From contig CAJTUI010000015.1 of the NCBI GenBank assembly GCA_910579705.1, positions 1 to 24,764 of the forward strand: a stretch of 24,764 bases of DNA, in the 5' to 3' direction. A model generated the notes under the pieces. The model did no database searches and had not been told where the DNA came from. It worked only from the letters and a program-made list of their open reading frames with translations. Shown here one piece after another: positions 17,764-24,764 of this stretch (within the stretch, counting starts at the first letter, position 1; the number at the start of each line of letters is the position of its first letter). Made by a program: the position numbers and the translations under genes. The stretch is from an uncultured Christensenella sp. (lineage in GTDB: Bacteria > Bacillota > Clostridia > Christensenellales > Borkfalkiaceae).

Positions 17764-18285
17764 ATGGGCGAAAAGGAATTTAACGAACTGATAGAAAAAT
17801 TTATGTATGACGAGGAAGCTTTCAATAAGTTTTTCGATTTCTGCATACTGAATTTGAAGAGATATCTGAAAAGCAAGCTCGGCGATAAAACCGAAGTCGA
17901 AGAGCTTGCGCACGATATTTTTACAATAAAGATTTACGAGCATCCGCCGACTAAACACGTAAATAAACCGCATTCCTGGTTGAAAAAGATGGCAGATAAT
18001 TTTCTGTGCACACACTTAAAAAAGGAAAGCCGTTATGTCGAGTTAATCGACAATATCGATTACGAGCCGTATTATGAAGACCATATGGATAACGAACGGT
18101 TGAAGGACGAGTTGAAAAAGTTTGATAAGATAACGCAACAGATTATAATTTTGAATTTTTGGCACGGAATGAAGTTAGATGAAATTGCCGACCTGTTGCA
18201 TATAACTTACGCCAATGCAAGAACGAAAAAGTGTCGGGCGAAGAAAAAATTAAAAAAGTCTGTAACAAAATTCAAATTAGATTAG
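17764..18285 (+). CDS. ECF-like RNA polymerase sigma factor
   Basis: The product has 173 residues from the ATG at 17764. A GTG at 17713 would add 17 residues but sits inside a perfect palindrome, so I reject it. The ribosome binding site is weak (AAAGAGAA). Two parts match small sigma-70 family proteins. A region-2-like stretch near residues 45-75 has E-L-A-H-D-I-F and a following P-H-S-W-L motif. A region-4-like helix-turn-helix at about residues 115-165 has T-Q-Q-I-I-I-L, then L-D-E-I-A-D-L-L, then an Arg/Lys-rich recognition end. Length and layout fit an ECF-type factor that directs polymerase to a limited set of promoters. It heads an operon with a secreted cysteine peptidase and a single-pass membrane protein, so signalling across the membrane is plausible. 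The target promoters are unknown. Confidence 0.75.
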   Translation: MGEKEFNELIEKFMYDEEAFNKFFDFCILNLKRYLKSKLGDKTEVEELAHDIFTIKIYEHPPTKHVNKPHSWLKKMADNFLCTHLKKESRYVELIDNIDYEPYYEDHMDNERLKDELKKFDKITQQIIILNFWHGMKLDEIADLLHITYANARTKKCRAKKKLKKSVTKFKLD

Positions 18286-18319
18286 TCATTATATTGAATA
18301 CAAGGTTCAGGAGATACAT

Positions 18320-19489
18320 ATGAAGAAGAAAATTTGCGCAGTAATGTTGCTGGTTGCTTTGCTTGTCGGTTCGTTCTGCGGAATTACCGCTTTTGCGGAG
18401 GTAAGTCTTGAAGAGTGCGACCGTTGTTTTCAGGAAACGGTCAACGCGCTTTTGGACGAAAACGAGGTCGGGGCCGACAGCATTTACGCAGACCGCAAAC
18501 CCGTTTACGATTTGGCTTTAAATCATCTGGGATATGTTTACGAGTATGAGATTTCGGGCGGCGACGGTTACGTTATAGTAATTTGCGACGACGGCGAGTA
18601 CAAGGCGCAGGAGGCGGTGAACGCGGAAAGCCCTTATGCGGGTGTAACCGAAGAGCTTTGCGTTTACGTAAACAGCCTTACATATCTTAAAAGCGCGGAC
18701 GGCAAATTTTACGATATTAAGACTTCCGAGCAGATTACCGAAGAGGTTTTGACCGAACTCGGTAAAACGGCGATATATTATCAGTTGGGCGACGAAGGAA
18801 CGGTTGATTTTGTAACCGTCAAAGTCGAGTATAAGTCCAAAACAACCGATGCGAAAACACATTGCTTGTACGCTCCCAGATTTTATGGCGTAGATATTAA
18901 AAACGGTTGCGCGGCTGTCGCAGGAATGAACATTATAGGGTATTACGACAGATATTATGAAAATTTAATTCCCAACCATTCGGCGGGATATGAAGTATCT
19001 GGTTTATATATATATAATTCTCAGGATACTTATGTGACGAAAGCGGTTCAGGAGCTGTATGCAGATATGGACGGCAGCGATAAGGGTATTACCGAGCCGA
19101 ACTTTATTAACGGACTTAAAAAATACTGTGCGAGAAAGGGTTACAATTGCGATTTAAGCAGTCTTATGAGCTCGGGTAAGCTTTCGTTCGATAAAGTTAA
19201 GGACAGCATAAAGGCGAACAAGCCCGTTGCGTTGTTGTTGAGTACATATAATTTTGCGGATATTTTCACCGAAAACAATACCGATAGCATAGAATACCGT
19301 CTGTATTACGGGGATCATATTATGGCCGGTTTCGGGTACAGAGACGTGACCTATACTCTTAAAAACGGCACTACTAGTAATTACAAATTTATTTTGGTGT
19401 CTTCCGGCTTTACGGAAGCCCCCAGCGGCTATTTCAATATAAATTACAGCACCAACATTAACGCCGCATACGGAGTTAATATCTATTAA
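18320..19489 (+). CDS. Secreted C39-like (papain-fold) cysteine peptidase
   Basis: 389 residues, ATG at 18320 with a good AGGAG eight bases upstream. Residues 1-26 are a signal peptide: M-K-K-K, a hydrophobic core, then cleavage after A-F-A. Residues about 55-170 contain G-Y-V-I-V-I-C-D-D-G, which resembles the inhibitory propeptide region of streptopain-type peptidases. That similarity is a suggestion only. The catalytic part has N-G-C-A-A-V-A-G around Cys197, followed by a G-Y-Y-D helix, and Y-G-D-H-I-M-A-G-F-G-Y around His333, the expected Cys and His of C39-like peptidases. There is no ABC or membrane domain, so this is not a bacteriocin exporter but a free secreted enzyme. The gene lies 34 bases after the sigma factor and 8 bases before the membrane protein gene, so all three are probably co-transcribed. 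The substrate is unknown. Confidence 0.75.
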   Translation: MKKKICAVMLLVALLVGSFCGITAFAEVSLEECDRCFQETVNALLDENEVGADSIYADRKPVYDLALNHLGYVYEYEISGGDGYVIVICDDGEYKAQEAVNAESPYAGVTEELCVYVNSLTYLKSADGKFYDIKTSEQITEEVLTELGKTAIYYQLGDEGTVDFVTVKVEYKSKTTDAKTHCLYAPRFYGVDIKNGCAAVAGMNIIGYYDRYYENLIPNHSAGYEVSGLYIYNSQDTYVTKAVQELYADMDGSDKGITEPNFINGLKKYCARKGYNCDLSSLMSSGKLSFDKVKDSIKANKPVALLLSTYNFADIFTENNTDSIEYRLYYGDHIMAGFGYRDVTYTLKNGTTSNYKFILVSSGFTEAPSGYFNINYSTNINAAYGVNIY

Positions 19490-19497
19490 GGAGATAT

Positions 19498-20181
19498 ATG
19501 AACCTTAAAAAGCTATTTAAAAGCAATGAGGACGGGATTGAGGTTTCTCTGACCGAAGGGGACGAGCAACTCCGTCAGAAGCTTTTACAGGAAGTACGGG
19601 CAAACGCGGCAAAGCGGCAAGCGGAAGAAAAACCTCGCAGATACAATAATTTCTGGAAGGTATTTTCCGCAGTCGCAACGGCCTGCGTTGCGGTAGTCGT
19701 AGTAACTGTTTCAGTTGTTTTTACTCGCGATAATTCGTTTGTGTATTATAAAGAAGAGAATATAAAAATAAGCCCTTCTTCTGTTTCAGCGCTTTTAAAT
19801 GATAGCAAGTATTTTGAATTTCTATTTACCGACGAATATGATATTATTTTAAAATATGATGATGTAAGTGGTGACCATTTATTCTACTCGGCAAATAATA
19901 CTAATGCTATTACAGATAGTCGTTTTCAAATAGTTATTAACGAGCATTACACTTTACCGTATAAAGAACTTGAAAAGCCTCAGACTTCCAAGCTTGATAA
20001 CTATAATATAGTTTATCAAAAAAATATGTACGTTATGGAAGAGTTGGGCATTGAGGGTAGCAATTATCGCGGCTATATCAAAGTGAAGACGGAAACAGTT
20101 TATTTCGATATGAAATTATTGCCGTCAATGCAGGAAGAGCAATTTTTCGATTACATTCAAACCATAGTCAAAGTCAAATAA
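19498..20181 (+). CDS. Single-pass membrane protein, possible anti-sigma factor
   Basis: 227 residues. AAGGAG overlaps the stop of the peptidase gene, giving tight translational linkage. Residues 1-50 are a charged cytoplasmic region rich in Glu, Lys, Arg and Gln and are probably helical. Residues 51-74 form one transmembrane helix. Residues 75-227 would be extracytoplasmic, rich in Tyr, Asp and Asn, with no recognised domain. The topology and the position in an operon led by an ECF-like sigma factor fit an anti-sigma factor. However, the zinc-binding H-x-x-x-C-x-x-C motif of classic anti-sigma domains is absent. The role is therefore inferred only from context. Codons become clearly AT-richer from about 19740, the part encoding the outer domain. 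A strong terminator overlaps the stop codon. Confidence 0.6.
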   Translation: MNLKKLFKSNEDGIEVSLTEGDEQLRQKLLQEVRANAAKRQAEEKPRRYNNFWKVFSAVATACVAVVVVTVSVVFTRDNSFVYYKEENIKISPSSVSALLNDSKYFEFLFTDEYDIILKYDDVSGDHLFYSANNTNAITDSRFQIVINEHYTLPYKELEKPQTSKLDNYNIVYQKNMYVMEELGIEGSNYRGYIKVKTETVYFDMKLLPSMQEEQFFDYIQTIVKVK

Positions 20182-20224
20182 CATAACAGCGGAACGGCAA
20201 GCCGTTCCGCTGTTATGTTATTTT
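20180..20224 (+). terminator. Strong intrinsic terminator of the sigma/peptidase operon
   Basis: A perfect 19-bp stem runs from 20180-20198 to 20201-20219, with the GC-rich core AGCGGAACGG, and is followed by ATTTT. The left arm overlaps the stop codon of the membrane protein gene. It separates the operon from ppa. Confidence 0.9.
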
Positions 20225-20251
20225 GATATATTATATATAAGTGATTATTAT

Positions 20252-20280
20252 TTTACTTTATAGTTGTTATATGATATACT
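20252..20280 (+). promoter_or_regulatory. Candidate sigma-A promoter of ppa
   Basis: TTTACT (20252-20257), a 17-base spacer and TATACT (20275-20280) lie 31 bases before the ppa start, in AT-rich sequence after a terminator. The -35 is moderate and the -10 is good. An overlapping TATGAT at 20270-20275 is an alternative -10. Confidence 0.5.
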
Positions 20281-20311
20281 TTTGTTACAGTACACATACG
20301 GAGGAAACGAA

Positions 20312-20845
20312 ATGAACATCTGGCACGACATCGATAACGGCAGGATTAACGAAAACAAGTTCGAGGCGTTGATTGAAATTCCCAAGGGCAGCAAGGCCAA
20401 GTACGAACTGGACAAGGAAACGGGGCTTTTGAGGCTTGACAGGGTTCTTTATACTTCCACCGTGTATCCCGCGAATTACGGATTTATTCCGCGCACGCTT
20501 GCGGACGACGGCGACCCGCTGGACGTTCTTGTGCTCTGTAACGAAATCATTTATCCTATGACGCTTGTAACCTGCACGCCCATTGGCGTAATAAAAATGG
20601 TTGACGGGGGCGAGCTGGACGAGAAAATTATCGCCGTGCCGCTTACCGACCCCAATTACAAACATTACTACGATATAAAGGAATTGCCCAAGCACATATT
20701 CGACGAAATGATGCACTTCTTCGAGGTATATAAGATGCTTGAACATAAAACCACCACGGTCAAGGAAATATGCCATAAATACGAGGCGATAGAAATAATA
20801 AGAAAGTGCGTTGAGAACTATAAAAACAAATTTTCGGCGAAATAA
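20312..20845 (+). CDS. ppa: Inorganic pyrophosphatase, family I
   Basis: 177 residues from the ATG at 20312, which has GGAGG seven bases upstream. A TTG at 20264 would add 16 residues over the promoter and is rejected. The enzyme hydrolyses pyrophosphate to two phosphates in the cytoplasm, pulling biosynthetic reactions forward, and needs Mg2+. Active-site residues of the family are all visible: Glu22, Lys30, Glu32, Arg44, the Y-P-x-N-Y-G-F motif with Tyr55, and the signature D-x-D-P-x-D with Asp66, Asp68 and Asp71. Asp98, Asp103, Lys105, Tyr140 and Lys141 are also present. Length matches bacterial family I enzymes of about 175-180 residues. It appears monocistronic, with its own promoter and terminator. 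Confidence 0.95.
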   Translation: MNIWHDIDNGRINENKFEALIEIPKGSKAKYELDKETGLLRLDRVLYTSTVYPANYGFIPRTLADDGDPLDVLVLCNEIIYPMTLVTCTPIGVIKMVDGGELDEKIIAVPLTDPNYKHYYDIKELPKHIFDEMMHFFEVYKMLEHKTTTVKEICHKYEAIEIIRKCVENYKNKFSAK

Positions 20846-20851
20846 GGTTTA

Positions 20852-20884
20852 CCCCGCAGATTTACACTGCGGGGCTATTTTTTT
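20852..20884 (+). terminator. Intrinsic terminator of ppa
   Basis: CCCCGCAG (20852-20859) pairs with CTGCGGGG (20867-20874) around a 7-base loop. CTA and seven T follow (20878-20884). It lies six bases after the ppa stop codon. Its T tract overlaps the left end of the regulatory box of the next operon. Confidence 0.9.
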
Positions 20885-20925
20885 AAGAAAATATTAAAGA
20901 TTTTCGTTTTTGAAAGTGCTATAAT
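20882..20925 (+). promoter_or_regulatory. Promoter of the two-component operon with candidate regulator box
   Basis: An extended -10, TGC-TATAAT, has its hexamer at 20920-20925. No good -35 is present at the normal spacing. In its place is the box TTTAAG (20882-20887), N5, ATTAAAGA (20893-20900), which ends 19 bases before the -10. Half-sites about 11 bases apart in direct orientation are typical of OmpR/PhoB-family regulators. The same box at the same distance precedes the ATPase gene, which points to autoregulation. Confidence 0.6.
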
Positions 20926-20942
20926 CTATTAAGAGGTGCGAT

Positions 20943-21623
20943 ATGAAATACAATTGTCTTATAGTTGACGACGAAAAGTTGCTTGCGGACAGCACGGCGG
21001 AATATTTCAACCTTTTCGGGCTGAACGCCGTCGCCGTGTACGGCGCGGAAAGTTGCCGCGACTTTTTCAAAACCAACACTGCCGAGCTTATATTACTGGA
21101 CATAAATCTCGGCGACGGCAGCGGTTTCGGGCTGTGCAAGGAGTTGCGCAAAACCACGGACATTCCCATTCTGTTTATATCCGCAAGGACAAGCGACGAC
21201 GATAAAATCGTCGCGCTCAATATCGGCGGCGACGACTACGTCCAGAAACCGTATTCTCTGGGCGTACTACTCGCCAAAGTCAAAGCCGTTTTAAAGCGTT
21301 ACGGCCGTTCCGCTGCCTCTGGGTATTCCGACGGCCATTTATCCGTCAATTTCGAAGAGCGTCAGGTAGAAGTGAACGGCGCGGCTGTCAAGCTGACCGC
21401 GCTGGAATTCAGACTGCTGTCCTACCTGATCGAAAACAAGGGTAAGGTCATTTCCAAAAACGAGCTTTTCGAAAAGGTGTGGGGCGACAAGTTCACGGGT
21501 GACGGCACGCTTAACGTTCACATAAGGCGCCTGCGCGAGGCTATCGAAATCAATCCAAACTCGCCCGAGTACATTATCACGGTCTGGGGCGACGGCTATA
21601 AATTTATGCGGGGCAGTGAATGA
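20943..21623 (+). CDS. OmpR/PhoB-family response regulator
   Basis: 226 residues, ATG at 20943 with AGAGG upstream. The receiver domain occupies residues 1-120, with the acidic pair Asp9-Asp10, phosphoacceptor Asp53 in L-L-D-I-N, Ser80 and the conserved Lys102 before Pro103. The C-terminal winged helix (about 128-226) has the typical L-T-A-L-E-F-R-L-L helix, the V-W-G-D element, V-H-I-R-R-L-R-E recognition helix and G-x-G-Y-K-F end. Phosphorylation by the downstream kinase should let it bind tandem direct repeats and activate transcription. The gene overlaps the kinase by four bases (ATGA). Likely targets are its own promoter and that of the ABC transporter genes. Confidence 0.92.
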   Translation: MKYNCLIVDDEKLLADSTAEYFNLFGLNAVAVYGAESCRDFFKTNTAELILLDINLGDGSGFGLCKELRKTTDIPILFISARTSDDDKIVALNIGGDDYVQKPYSLGVLLAKVKAVLKRYGRSAASGYSDGHLSVNFEERQVEVNGAAVKLTALEFRLLSYLIENKGKVISKNELFEKVWGDKFTGDGTLNVHIRRLREAIEINPNSPEYIITVWGDGYKFMRGSE

Positions 21624-22885
21624 AGAAACAAATATTTCCGGCGGTTTTTATCCTCGTCTTTGCGGCCGAGCTGATTGCGCTTATCGTATTTGCGGTTAAA
21701 TCGCCCGACTTCTCGCAAGATACGGTCGCCGTAAACGAAGTGTTGCAGTCCGTAACGCAGGATTTCGGCGATATGCAAAACCATACAAGTGTTAACGGCC
21801 TCGATTACGTCGTATTGGACGGCGACGGCGCAATCCTGTTTAAAACCCGTGCCGGCCTGACGGAAACGGAAAACGACGCTATAAAACACAGGGATACGCT
21901 ATTGCATATCACAATCGGCGGCGTCACCGTCGGCAGAGTTATCATATACAACGACGGCGCGGAGGCCTTGCAGGCGCAGAAGAACACCACCGTTTTGCTT
22001 ATGTCTGCCGCAACCGCGGTCCAGTGCGCAATCTGCGTGCTGTACGCCGCATACCTTTACGGCACGGTATTAAGGCCGTTCGGGAAGCTCAAAACGTTTG
22101 CGGCGCGCATTGCGGGCGGCAATCTGGACGTTCCGCTTGAAATGGACAGGCATAATCTTTTCGGCGCGTTTACCGAGAGCTTCGATATTATGCGTTCGGA
22201 GCTCAAAAAGGCGCGGATAGCGGAGGCCCAGGCTAACGCGAGCAAAAAGGAACTTGTCGCAAAGCTTTCGCACGATATTAAAACGCCCGTGGCCAGCATA
22301 AAAGCGGTGTCGGAAGTCGGGCTTGCGGTTGCCGCGGACGACAGGGACAGAGCCAACTATTCCCGCATAATAGGCAAAGCCGACCAGATAAACACGCTGG
22401 TGACGAACCTGTTTACGGCAACTCTGGAAGAACTGCAACAGCTTATCGTGACCGTGACGAGCGTGCCTTGCGGCGAAATAGTAAAACTGCTTGAAAATGC
22501 CGACTATTTTTGTCGGGCGCGGATAGGCGGCGTTCCCCAGTGCCTTGTTTATGCGGACGCGTTGCGGCTGCAACAGGTGTTTGACAATATTTTCGCAAAC
22601 TCCTATAAGTATGCGGGGACCGATATTCAGGTGTCGGCGGAGCTTGACGGCGACTTTCTCAACATAGTTATCGAGGACGGCGGCGGGGGCGTGCCGCAGG
22701 AAGAGATACCCGTTTTAAAAGAAAAGTTCAGGCGCGGCGGCAACAGCGCGGGAACGGATGGCGCGGGGCTGGGCCTGTATATTTCAGACTATTTTATGAA
22801 GGAGATGCGCGGCGGTCTGAACGTGGAAAACGGTCGGCGCGGACTGAGAGTTACCGTGTCTTTGCTTTTGTGCGGAAAAACTTAA
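21620..22885 (+). CDS. Sensor histidine kinase
   Basis: 421 residues, start overlapping the regulator stop. Transmembrane helices lie at about residues 5-26 and 123-147 and enclose an extracytoplasmic sensor of roughly 95 residues. A HAMP-like linker follows (about 148-200). The HisKA domain has S-H-D-I-K-T-P with His218 as phosphoacceptor. The ATPase domain has the N box (D-N-I-F-A-N, Asn323 and Asn326), the G1 box around Asp353 (E-D-G-G-G-G), and the G2 box G-A-G-L-G-L (381-386). It should autophosphorylate and pass the phosphate to the adjacent regulator. The extracellular domain is longer than the short loop of intramembrane-sensing BceS-type kinases, so direct sensing of a ligand or envelope stress is more likely. 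The signal is unknown. Confidence 0.92.
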   Translation: MKKQIFPAVFILVFAAELIALIVFAVKSPDFSQDTVAVNEVLQSVTQDFGDMQNHTSVNGLDYVVLDGDGAILFKTRAGLTETENDAIKHRDTLLHITIGGVTVGRVIIYNDGAEALQAQKNTTVLLMSAATAVQCAICVLYAAYLYGTVLRPFGKLKTFAARIAGGNLDVPLEMDRHNLFGAFTESFDIMRSELKKARIAEAQANASKKELVAKLSHDIKTPVASIKAVSEVGLAVAADDRDRANYSRIIGKADQINTLVTNLFTATLEELQQLIVTVTSVPCGEIVKLLENADYFCRARIGGVPQCLVYADALRLQQVFDNIFANSYKYAGTDIQVSAELDGDFLNIVIEDGGGGVPQEEIPVLKEKFRRGGNSAGTDGAGLGLYISDYFMKEMRGGLNVENGRRGLRVTVSLLLCGKT

Positions 22886-22891
22886 TAAAAA

Positions 22892-22935
22892 TTTAAGGAA
22901 TCATTAAAGACTGTTAATGATTGAACGGCTAATAT
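22892..22935 (+). promoter_or_regulatory. Promoter of the ABC transporter genes with the shared regulator box
   Basis: TTTAAG (22892-22897), N5, ATTAAAGA (22903-22910) is followed after 19 bases by a -10-like TAATAT (22930-22935). This repeats the arrangement in front of the response-regulator gene. In addition, AATCATTAA (22899-22907) and TTAATGATT (22914-22922) form a perfect 9-bp inverted repeat with a 6-base spacer that overlaps the box. No terminator separates it from the kinase gene, so read-through may add to expression. Confidence 0.55.
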
Positions 22936-22958
22936 GGAACGTGTAAAAGGAGGGTTTT

Positions 22959-23720
22959 ATGCAACAGCAAATTTTATTGAAAACCGAAAAATTGTGCAAG
23001 ACTTTCTCTAACGGGGGTCGGCAGCAGCACGTTCTTAAAAATATTGATTTGAAACTTTATCAGGGCGATTTTACCGTAATAATGGGTGCGAGCGGCGCGG
23101 GCAAATCAACGCTTTTATACGCCCTTTCGGGAATGGATACGCCCACGCTCGGCAAAATCACGTTCGGGGATAAGGTTATATCGGATTTGTCGCAGGACGG
23201 GCTTGCGGTTTTCCGCCGCGAGCATTGCGGATTTGTATTTCAGCAAATCTATCTTATCGACGGAATGAGCGTTATGGACAATGTTTTGTCGGCAGGTCTG
23301 CTTGTAAACAAGGACAAAAAAGCACTTGTCGCAAAGACAAAGGAACTGTTTGCGGCGGTTGATATATCCGCGGAAACGCAGAAGAAGTTCCCTACGCAGA
23401 TATCGGGCGGCGAGGCTCAGCGCGTGGGGATTGTCCGCGCGCTCATTAACCGCCCCGAAATACTGTTTGCGGACGAGCCGACGGGCGCGCTCAACTCCAA
23501 GACGGGGCTTGACGTTCTCGATACTCTCACGAAATTTAACGAACAAGGTCAAAGCGTTGTAATGGTAACGCACGATATGCGTTCCGCACGTCGCGGCAAC
23601 CGTATCCTCTACCTTAAAGACGGCGTAATTTTGGGCGAATGCGAACTGGGCAAATACGTTCACGGAGATTTGGCAAGACACGAAAAGTTATCCGCATTCC
23701 TCAAAGAAATGGGGTGGTAG
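22959..23720 (+). CDS. ABC transporter ATP-binding protein (MacB/LolD-type)
   Basis: 253 residues, ATG at 22959 with a strong AAAGGAGGG site. It contains Walker A G-A-S-G-A-G-K-S-T (43-51), Q-loop Gln95, signature S-G-G-E-A-Q (149-154), Walker B I-L-F-A-D-E (168-173), then P-T-G-A-L-N-S-K-T, and switch His205 in V-T-H-D. The P-T-G-A-L stretch after Walker B is characteristic of ATPases that work with FtsX-type permeases. These drive lipoprotein release, antimicrobial-peptide resistance or export, commonly by mechanotransmission. The canonical Asp after A-L is replaced by Asn. The C-terminal 30 residues form a short extension. The gene is followed after one base by the permease gene. The system is probably controlled by the adjacent two-component pair. 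Confidence 0.92.
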   Translation: MQQQILLKTEKLCKTFSNGGRQQHVLKNIDLKLYQGDFTVIMGASGAGKSTLLYALSGMDTPTLGKITFGDKVISDLSQDGLAVFRREHCGFVFQQIYLIDGMSVMDNVLSAGLLVNKDKKALVAKTKELFAAVDISAETQKKFPTQISGGEAQRVGIVRALINRPEILFADEPTGALNSKTGLDVLDTLTKFNEQGQSVVMVTHDMRSARRGNRILYLKDGVILGECELGKYVHGDLARHEKLSAFLKEMGW

Positions 23721-23721
23721 T

Positions 23722-24764
23722 ATGCGAAAACTATTGATAATAGCGCGCAGTAATATGCGCAATGCCAAGGGGCAGACGGTGGCTATAATATCGCTTATTC
23801 TGCTTGCGGCTATGCTGTTAAATCTTTGGCTTATGCTGTCTATGGACTATAAAGCCAACTTTTTGAGATACCACGATAAACTCAATGCCGAACACGTTAC
23901 GCTTGCGGTAGACGATGCCGACGGAACGGTTTACGGGTTTTTAACCGAAACACTTGCAAAAGACACCGCCGTTAAAGAATACCGTATGGACCGCTGTATG
24001 TATATGGTCGGCACGTTTTCCTTTAACGGCGGAGAAATGAACGGACAGTTTATCTTTATGGATAAGCAAACGGCTATATCCCGCACAATCGGAAAAGCCG
24101 AAATTGTTGAGGAAGGCAAATTTACGAGCGGAGTATATTTGCCTATGCTGTATAAGTCGGACGATTACTCCATAGGCAAAACGATTGAATTAACTATCGG
24201 AAGCCACCCCGTAACGTACACTGTATGCGGCTTCTTCAACAGTGTAATGATGGGTTCGCATAATTGCGCTTTAACGCAAATTATACTTACACAGGATAAA
24301 TACGAAGAACTCGAGGAATCGAATTACGCATTTCAAACAACGCTGTGCTCGATGCGTTTGAACGACAAATCAACTAATCTTACCTATGAGGCTAAGATAA
24401 AGGCAATCGTTTCGGAGAGTTTCCCTAATACGCAAATGGTGAGCAACTGTTACGATATCGTTGCACAATCGCGTTATATTTCGCAAGGAATTTGCTCGGC
24501 GATTATGAGCGTTATGGCGTTTTTTGTACTTTTAATTGCGCTTGTCGTTATCGTATCGAACATAATAAACTATATACAGGTCAATATTAAAAATTTAGGC
24601 GCGCTCAAAGCCGTAGGATACACATCCAAACAGCTCGTAAGCTCGCTGTTGTTGCAGTTTTTAGGGCTTACCTTTATTGCGGCTCTTGTAGGCGCGGCGC
24701 TGTCGTACGCGCTTTTTCCGGCGATAAATATAATGATGATTGCGCAGACGGGAATACCGTATGC
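23722..24764 (+). CDS. FtsX-type ABC transporter permease, 3' end outside the window
   Basis: The open frame begins with ATG at 23722, one base after the ATPase stop, and runs off the right edge with 347 complete codons visible. A GGGGTGG just before may serve as ribosome binding site. A transmembrane helix at about residues 18-40 is followed by an extracytoplasmic domain of about 210 residues. The second helix is at about 256-284. A cytoplasmic loop with N-L-G-A-L-K-A-V-G-Y-T-S-K-Q-L follows, the typical FtsX-family coupling segment. The third helix is at about 307-331. The long domain directly after helix 1 resembles MacB or other FtsX permeases more than BceB, where the large domain lies between helices 7 and 8. 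The substrate cannot be told. Length and any second FtsX half lie outside the window. Confidence 0.85.
   Translation, partial: MRKLLIIARSNMRNAKGQTVAIISLILLAAMLLNLWLMLSMDYKANFLRYHDKLNAEHVTLAVDDADGTVYGFLTETLAKDTAVKEYRMDRCMYMVGTFSFNGGEMNGQFIFMDKQTAISRTIGKAEIVEEGKFTSGVYLPMLYKSDDYSIGKTIELTIGSHPVTYTVCGFFNSVMMGSHNCALTQIILTQDKYEELEESNYAFQTTLCSMRLNDKSTNLTYEAKIKAIVSESFPNTQMVSNCYDIVAQSRYISQGICSAIMSVMAFFVLLIALVVIVSNIINYIQVNIKNLGALKAVGYTSKQLVSSLLLQFLGLTFIAALVGAALSYALFPAINIMMIAQTGIPY

Noticed and set aside
18320..19489. Peptidase-containing bacteriocin exporter
   Set aside because: The C39-like domain comes with a signal peptide and no membrane or ATPase domain, so it is a stand-alone secreted enzyme.
20264..20311. 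Upstream TTG extension of the pyrophosphatase
   Set aside because: It overlaps the likely promoter. The ATG at 20312 has a proper GGAGG and gives the family length and residue numbering.

Overview
The window looks like part of a chromosome from an uncultured Clostridia-type member of the Bacillota, possibly a gut lineage. Supporting this are strong AGGAG-type ribosome binding sites, intrinsic hairpin terminators, an OmpR-family two-component system next to an FtsX-type ABC transporter, a C39-like secreted cysteine peptidase, and a giant repeat-rich surface protein. The lineage is an inference from style and gene content; no marker gene in the window fixes it. I saw no rRNA, tRNA, CRISPR array or transposase.

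Bases 1-16742 are one open reading frame that enters from beyond the left edge. At least 5,579 residues are visible. It is read as a C-terminally membrane-anchored, extracellular, multi-domain fibre or adhesin. In order it holds an acidic N-terminal segment, an aromatic-rich and relatively AT-rich region (about 370-1060), 16 tandem Ig-like repeats (1077-6827), a middle region of diverged beta-type domains (6828-8858), a three-fold super-repeat (8859-15176), an alternating stalk of five domains (15177-16391), a 27-residue isoleucine-rich transmembrane segment and an 86-residue acidic tail. Inside the third super-repeat, at 14627-14638, lies a slippery heptamer with an upstream Shine-Dalgarno-like element and an immediate -1-frame stop, an arrangement like that of dnaX.

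Bases 16743-17763 are a compact, more AT-rich accessory stretch. It holds a strong terminator, a leftward small protein with a possible helix-turn-helix, a divergent 73-residue orphan, a palindrome between them, and a two-hairpin element containing a perfect 24-bp palindrome.

Bases 17764-20181 form a probable three-gene operon: an ECF-like sigma factor, a secreted C39-like cysteine peptidase, and a single-pass membrane protein that could be the anti-sigma factor. The operon ends in a strong hairpin terminator. A monocistronic family I inorganic pyrophosphatase (ppa) follows, with its own promoter and terminator.

Bases 20882-24764 hold a response regulator and histidine kinase with overlapping genes, then an ABC ATPase and an FtsX-type permease cut by the right edge. 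The promoter in front of the regulator and the one in front of the ATPase share the box TTTAAG-N5-ATTAAAGA at the same distance from the -10 element. This suggests that the response regulator controls both its own operon and the transporter.
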